From NCBI GenBank assembly GCA_003510795.1, contig DOKP01000064.1:28157-43104 (forward strand): 14,948 bases of DNA. The letters run 5' to 3'. Of the stretch, positions 12,887 to 14,948 are shown piece after piece. How positions within the stretch are numbered: the first letter of the stretch is position 1; every line of letters starts with the position of its first letter. The notes under the pieces were generated by a model. The model saw only the letters and a list, made by a program, of their open reading frames with translations, made no database searches and was not told where the DNA came from. This DNA comes from Candidatus Moraniibacteriota bacterium. GTDB taxonomy: Bacteria > Patescibacteriota > Minisyncoccia > Moranbacterales > UBA9337. The position numbers and the translations under genes are program-made.

Positions 12887-14842
12887 CTACTTAGCTATTT
12901 TTCTTAACTCGTATATCTCATCCCGAATAATACCTGCTCGCTCAAATTCTAAATTTTTGGCGGCTTCTTTCATCTCTTTTTCTTTTTGCTTGATGTAACC
13001 ATTAATATCTTCAAGAGTTTCTAATCTGACAAATTCACTCGACAACACCGGATTAATTTCATGATCCACGATAGATTGGATCTTCTTTTTAATCGTTTTA
13101 GGAGTAATATGATGTTTTTTATTGTAAGCTGCTTGAATGGTGCGTCTTCGTTCGGTTTCACGAATAGCTCTTTCCATCGAACCAGTGATATTATCGGCAT
13201 AAAGAATGACCCGTCCATTTACATTTCGCGCAGCTCGACCGATAGTTTGGATGAGTGAAGTTTCGCTGCGTAAAAATCCTTCTTTGTCTGCGTCAAAAAT
13301 TGCCACCAAGGAAACTTCAGGAAGATCTAATCCTTCCCGTAAAAGATTTACTCCTACCAAAACATCAAATTTTCCTCGACGCAAATCTTCTAAAGTTTTA
13401 ATTCTATCGAGAGTATCTACTCCCGAGTGCAGATAATTAGATTTAATTTTATTTTCTTTAAGAAATTCAGCTAAGTTTTCTGATTGTTTTTTAGTCAGCG
13501 TGGTGATAAGGATTCTTTCCCCGCGCGCTGAAACAGTTTTAATTTCTTCTAAGACATCTTTAACTTGAGTTTTGGCGCTTCTGAGGATTAATTCAGGATC
13601 AATCAGTCCGGTTGGACGGATAATTTGCTCCACGACTGTCGGCGAGTTAGCTTTTTCAAACTTAGACGGCGTAGCACTGACCAAGATAGCTTGCTTAATT
13701 CTACTTTCAAACTCATCAAATTTAAGCGGTCGATTATCCATGGCACTGGGCAACCTGAAACCATTTTCGACCAGATTAGCTTTTCTTGATCTATCTCCGA
13801 AATACATTCCGCCAATTTGTGGCACTGTCACATGGGATTCATCAATTACCATTAGAAAATCATCCCCGAAATAATCTATCAAAGTGTACGGCGATTCACC
13901 GGCTTTCCGTTCGCTCAGATAACGAGAATAGTTTTCAATTCCGCTACAATACCCCACTTCGCGCATCATTTCAATATCATATTTAGTTCTTTTTTCAATT
14001 CTCTGAGCTTCCAAAATATTTCCTTTCTTCTCGAAATAAGCCACTCTTTTTTTCATCTCAGTCTCAATTTCTTTTAAAACTTCTCCCATTATTTCTTCGG
14101 GCATCACAAAATGCTTAGCCGGAAAAATCATTACTTTTTCCTGACTGCTCAGCTCATCATGTGTCAGCATATCTCTTTCAGAAATTGATTCTATTTTATC
14201 ATTTACTAATTCAAATCTTGTTATCACTTCCCTGCCGGGAGAAACTATCTCAATTGTCTCTCCGATAGCGCGAAACTTTCCCCGCTCGAGAATATCACTG
14301 CGCATATAATACATCCCGATTAGCTCCTTTACAATTTCTCCTCTGGTTTTTTTGTCGCCTTCTTTTAAAGTCAAAGTAATTTCCTCATAACGAGCCGGGG
14401 AGCCTAAACCATAAATACAGGAAACACTGGCTACAATAATCACATCTTTTCGAGATAACACCGAAGCGGTCGCACTGTGCCTGAGCTTATCGATTTCATC
14501 ATTAATCTGAGTCTCTTTTTCGATATAAGTATCCGTCGAGCTAATGTAAGCTTCGGGCTGATAATAATCGTAATAAGAAACGAAATATTCCACCGCATTA
14601 TTGGGGAAAAATGCGCGAAACTCTTGAGCTAATTGAGCGGCCAAAGTTTTATTAGGCGCAATGACCAAAGTCGGTTTTTGGATGTTTTCAATCAAATTAG
14701 CAATAGTAAAAGTTTTACCGCTTCCTGTCACACCCAAAAGAGTTTGGAATTTCTTCCCCTCTTTAATGCCCTTGGTCAGTCCCAAGATAGCTTGAGGTTG
14801 ATCACCGGCTGGTTTAAATTTTGAGCTTATTTTGAATTGCAT
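12887..14842 (-). CDS. uvrB: UvrABC excinuclease subunit B
   Basis: Helicase-like subunit of nucleotide excision repair: it receives damaged DNA from UvrA, verifies the lesion and recruits UvrC. The 651 residues are full length. Seen in order: Q-motif-like FKPAGDQPQAI, Walker A GVTGSGKT (37-44), the tyrosine-rich beta-hairpin YYDYYQPEAY (90-99) that clamps DNA, the VIDESH Walker B, SATPSKFE, the helicase motifs LREGLDLPEVSLVAI and QTIGRAARN, and a C-terminal UVR motif (about 618-651, EKEMKEAAKNLEFERAG...) that contacts UvrC. The start has no good Shine-Dalgarno, but the N-terminus aligns with the family. It has its own promoter and a strong terminator, so it is a single-gene unit apart from uvrA. 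Confidence 0.97.
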   Translation of the reverse strand: MQFKISSKFKPAGDQPQAILGLTKGIKEGKKFQTLLGVTGSGKTFTIANLIENIQKPTLVIAPNKTLAAQLAQEFRAFFPNNAVEYFVSYYDYYQPEAYISSTDTYIEKETQINDEIDKLRHSATASVLSRKDVIIVASVSCIYGLGSPARYEEITLTLKEGDKKTRGEIVKELIGMYYMRSDILERGKFRAIGETIEIVSPGREVITRFELVNDKIESISERDMLTHDELSSQEKVMIFPAKHFVMPEEIMGEVLKEIETEMKKRVAYFEKKGNILEAQRIEKRTKYDIEMMREVGYCSGIENYSRYLSERKAGESPYTLIDYFGDDFLMVIDESHVTVPQIGGMYFGDRSRKANLVENGFRLPSAMDNRPLKFDEFESRIKQAILVSATPSKFEKANSPTVVEQIIRPTGLIDPELILRSAKTQVKDVLEEIKTVSARGERILITTLTKKQSENLAEFLKENKIKSNYLHSGVDTLDRIKTLEDLRRGKFDVLVGVNLLREGLDLPEVSLVAIFDADKEGFLRSETSLIQTIGRAARNVNGRVILYADNITGSMERAIRETERRRTIQAAYNKKHHITPKTIKKKIQSIVDHEINPVLSSEFVRLETLEDINGYIKQKEKEMKEAAKNLEFERAGIIRDEIYELRKIAK

Positions 14843-14869
14843 GAGAGCATTTTTTTAAGATGATTAGAA

Positions 14870-14898
14870 ATAATATCACACTTAGAGCCATAACTCAA
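14870..14898 (-). promoter_or_regulatory. Predicted uvrB promoter
   Basis: On the - strand TTGAGT (14893-14898) and TATTAT (14870-14875) lie 17 bases apart with a TG extended -10 dinucleotide. Transcription would start near 14863, about 20 bases before the ATG. No LexA-type operator is visible. Confidence 0.55.
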
Positions 14899-14948
14899 TA
14901 TCCTTTTAATATTTTATTGCTTCATATTAACATTTTAACATATTAACA

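Noticed and set aside
1..14948. TGA recoded as Gly (SR1/Gracilibacteria code), CRISPR array, tRNA or rRNA genes
   Set aside because: All long genes read full length without in-frame TGA; no regularly spaced repeats were seen, and no cloverleaf or rRNA-like sequence was recognised.

Overview
The window looks like a chromosome segment of a small-genome, AT-rich bacterium. The best guess is a Patescibacteria/CPR lineage of the Parcubacteria kind. This rests on gene texture (short YbaB, a membrane-anchored DUF348-G5-DPBB protein, large secreted repeat proteins, many orphan small proteins), on homopolymer-rich intergenic DNA and on dispersed inverted-repeat elements. Every long gene reads through with the standard code, so the TGA-recoding lineages (SR1/Gracilibacteria) are unlikely. 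The assignment is inference; there is no rRNA or tRNA in the window to confirm it.

Layout. 1-1547 (+): a nested inverted repeat, a YbaB/EbfC nucleoid protein and an anchored cell-wall protein with a C-terminal RlpA-like domain. 1550-2989 (-): a secreted beta-helix/coiled-coil protein, tail to tail with the previous gene. 3149-5983 (-): uvrA. 6005-6372: no gene, but a GC-rich hairpin repeat, the uvrA promoter, a dispersed repeat and a terminator. 6373-8751 (-): the most interesting part, a putative RiPP (ribosomally made, post-translationally modified peptide) cassette. It holds a radical SAM/SPASM enzyme with a PqqD-like C-terminal recognition domain, a 42-residue peptide gene missed by length-limited ORF calling whose C-terminus is C-x-C-x-C-x-C-x-C, and an HExxH metallopeptidase with an overlapping short frame at its 3' end. 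8992-10086 (-): three small orphan genes forming an operon. 10087-10320: a divergent control region with an 11-bp perfect inverted repeat. 10321-12099 (+): a complete ABC exporter half-transporter. 12155-12418 (-): an 87-residue orphan with a consensus promoter. 12419-12886: repeats and the uvrB terminator. 12887-14842 (-): uvrB with its promoter.

How they may work together. UvrA and UvrB are housekeeping excision-repair subunits; the accessory genes lie between them. In the cassette, the radical SAM enzyme would install crosslinks in the Cys-rich tail of the small peptide, guided by its own fused recognition domain, and the metallopeptidase would trim the leader. The nearby ABC exporter is a possible export route, but its link to the cassette is only proximity. 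The peptide has its own strong promoter, a near-perfect Shine-Dalgarno sequence and a hairpin just after it, a layout that would make far more peptide than enzyme. Two near-identical terminator hairpins bracket the cassette.
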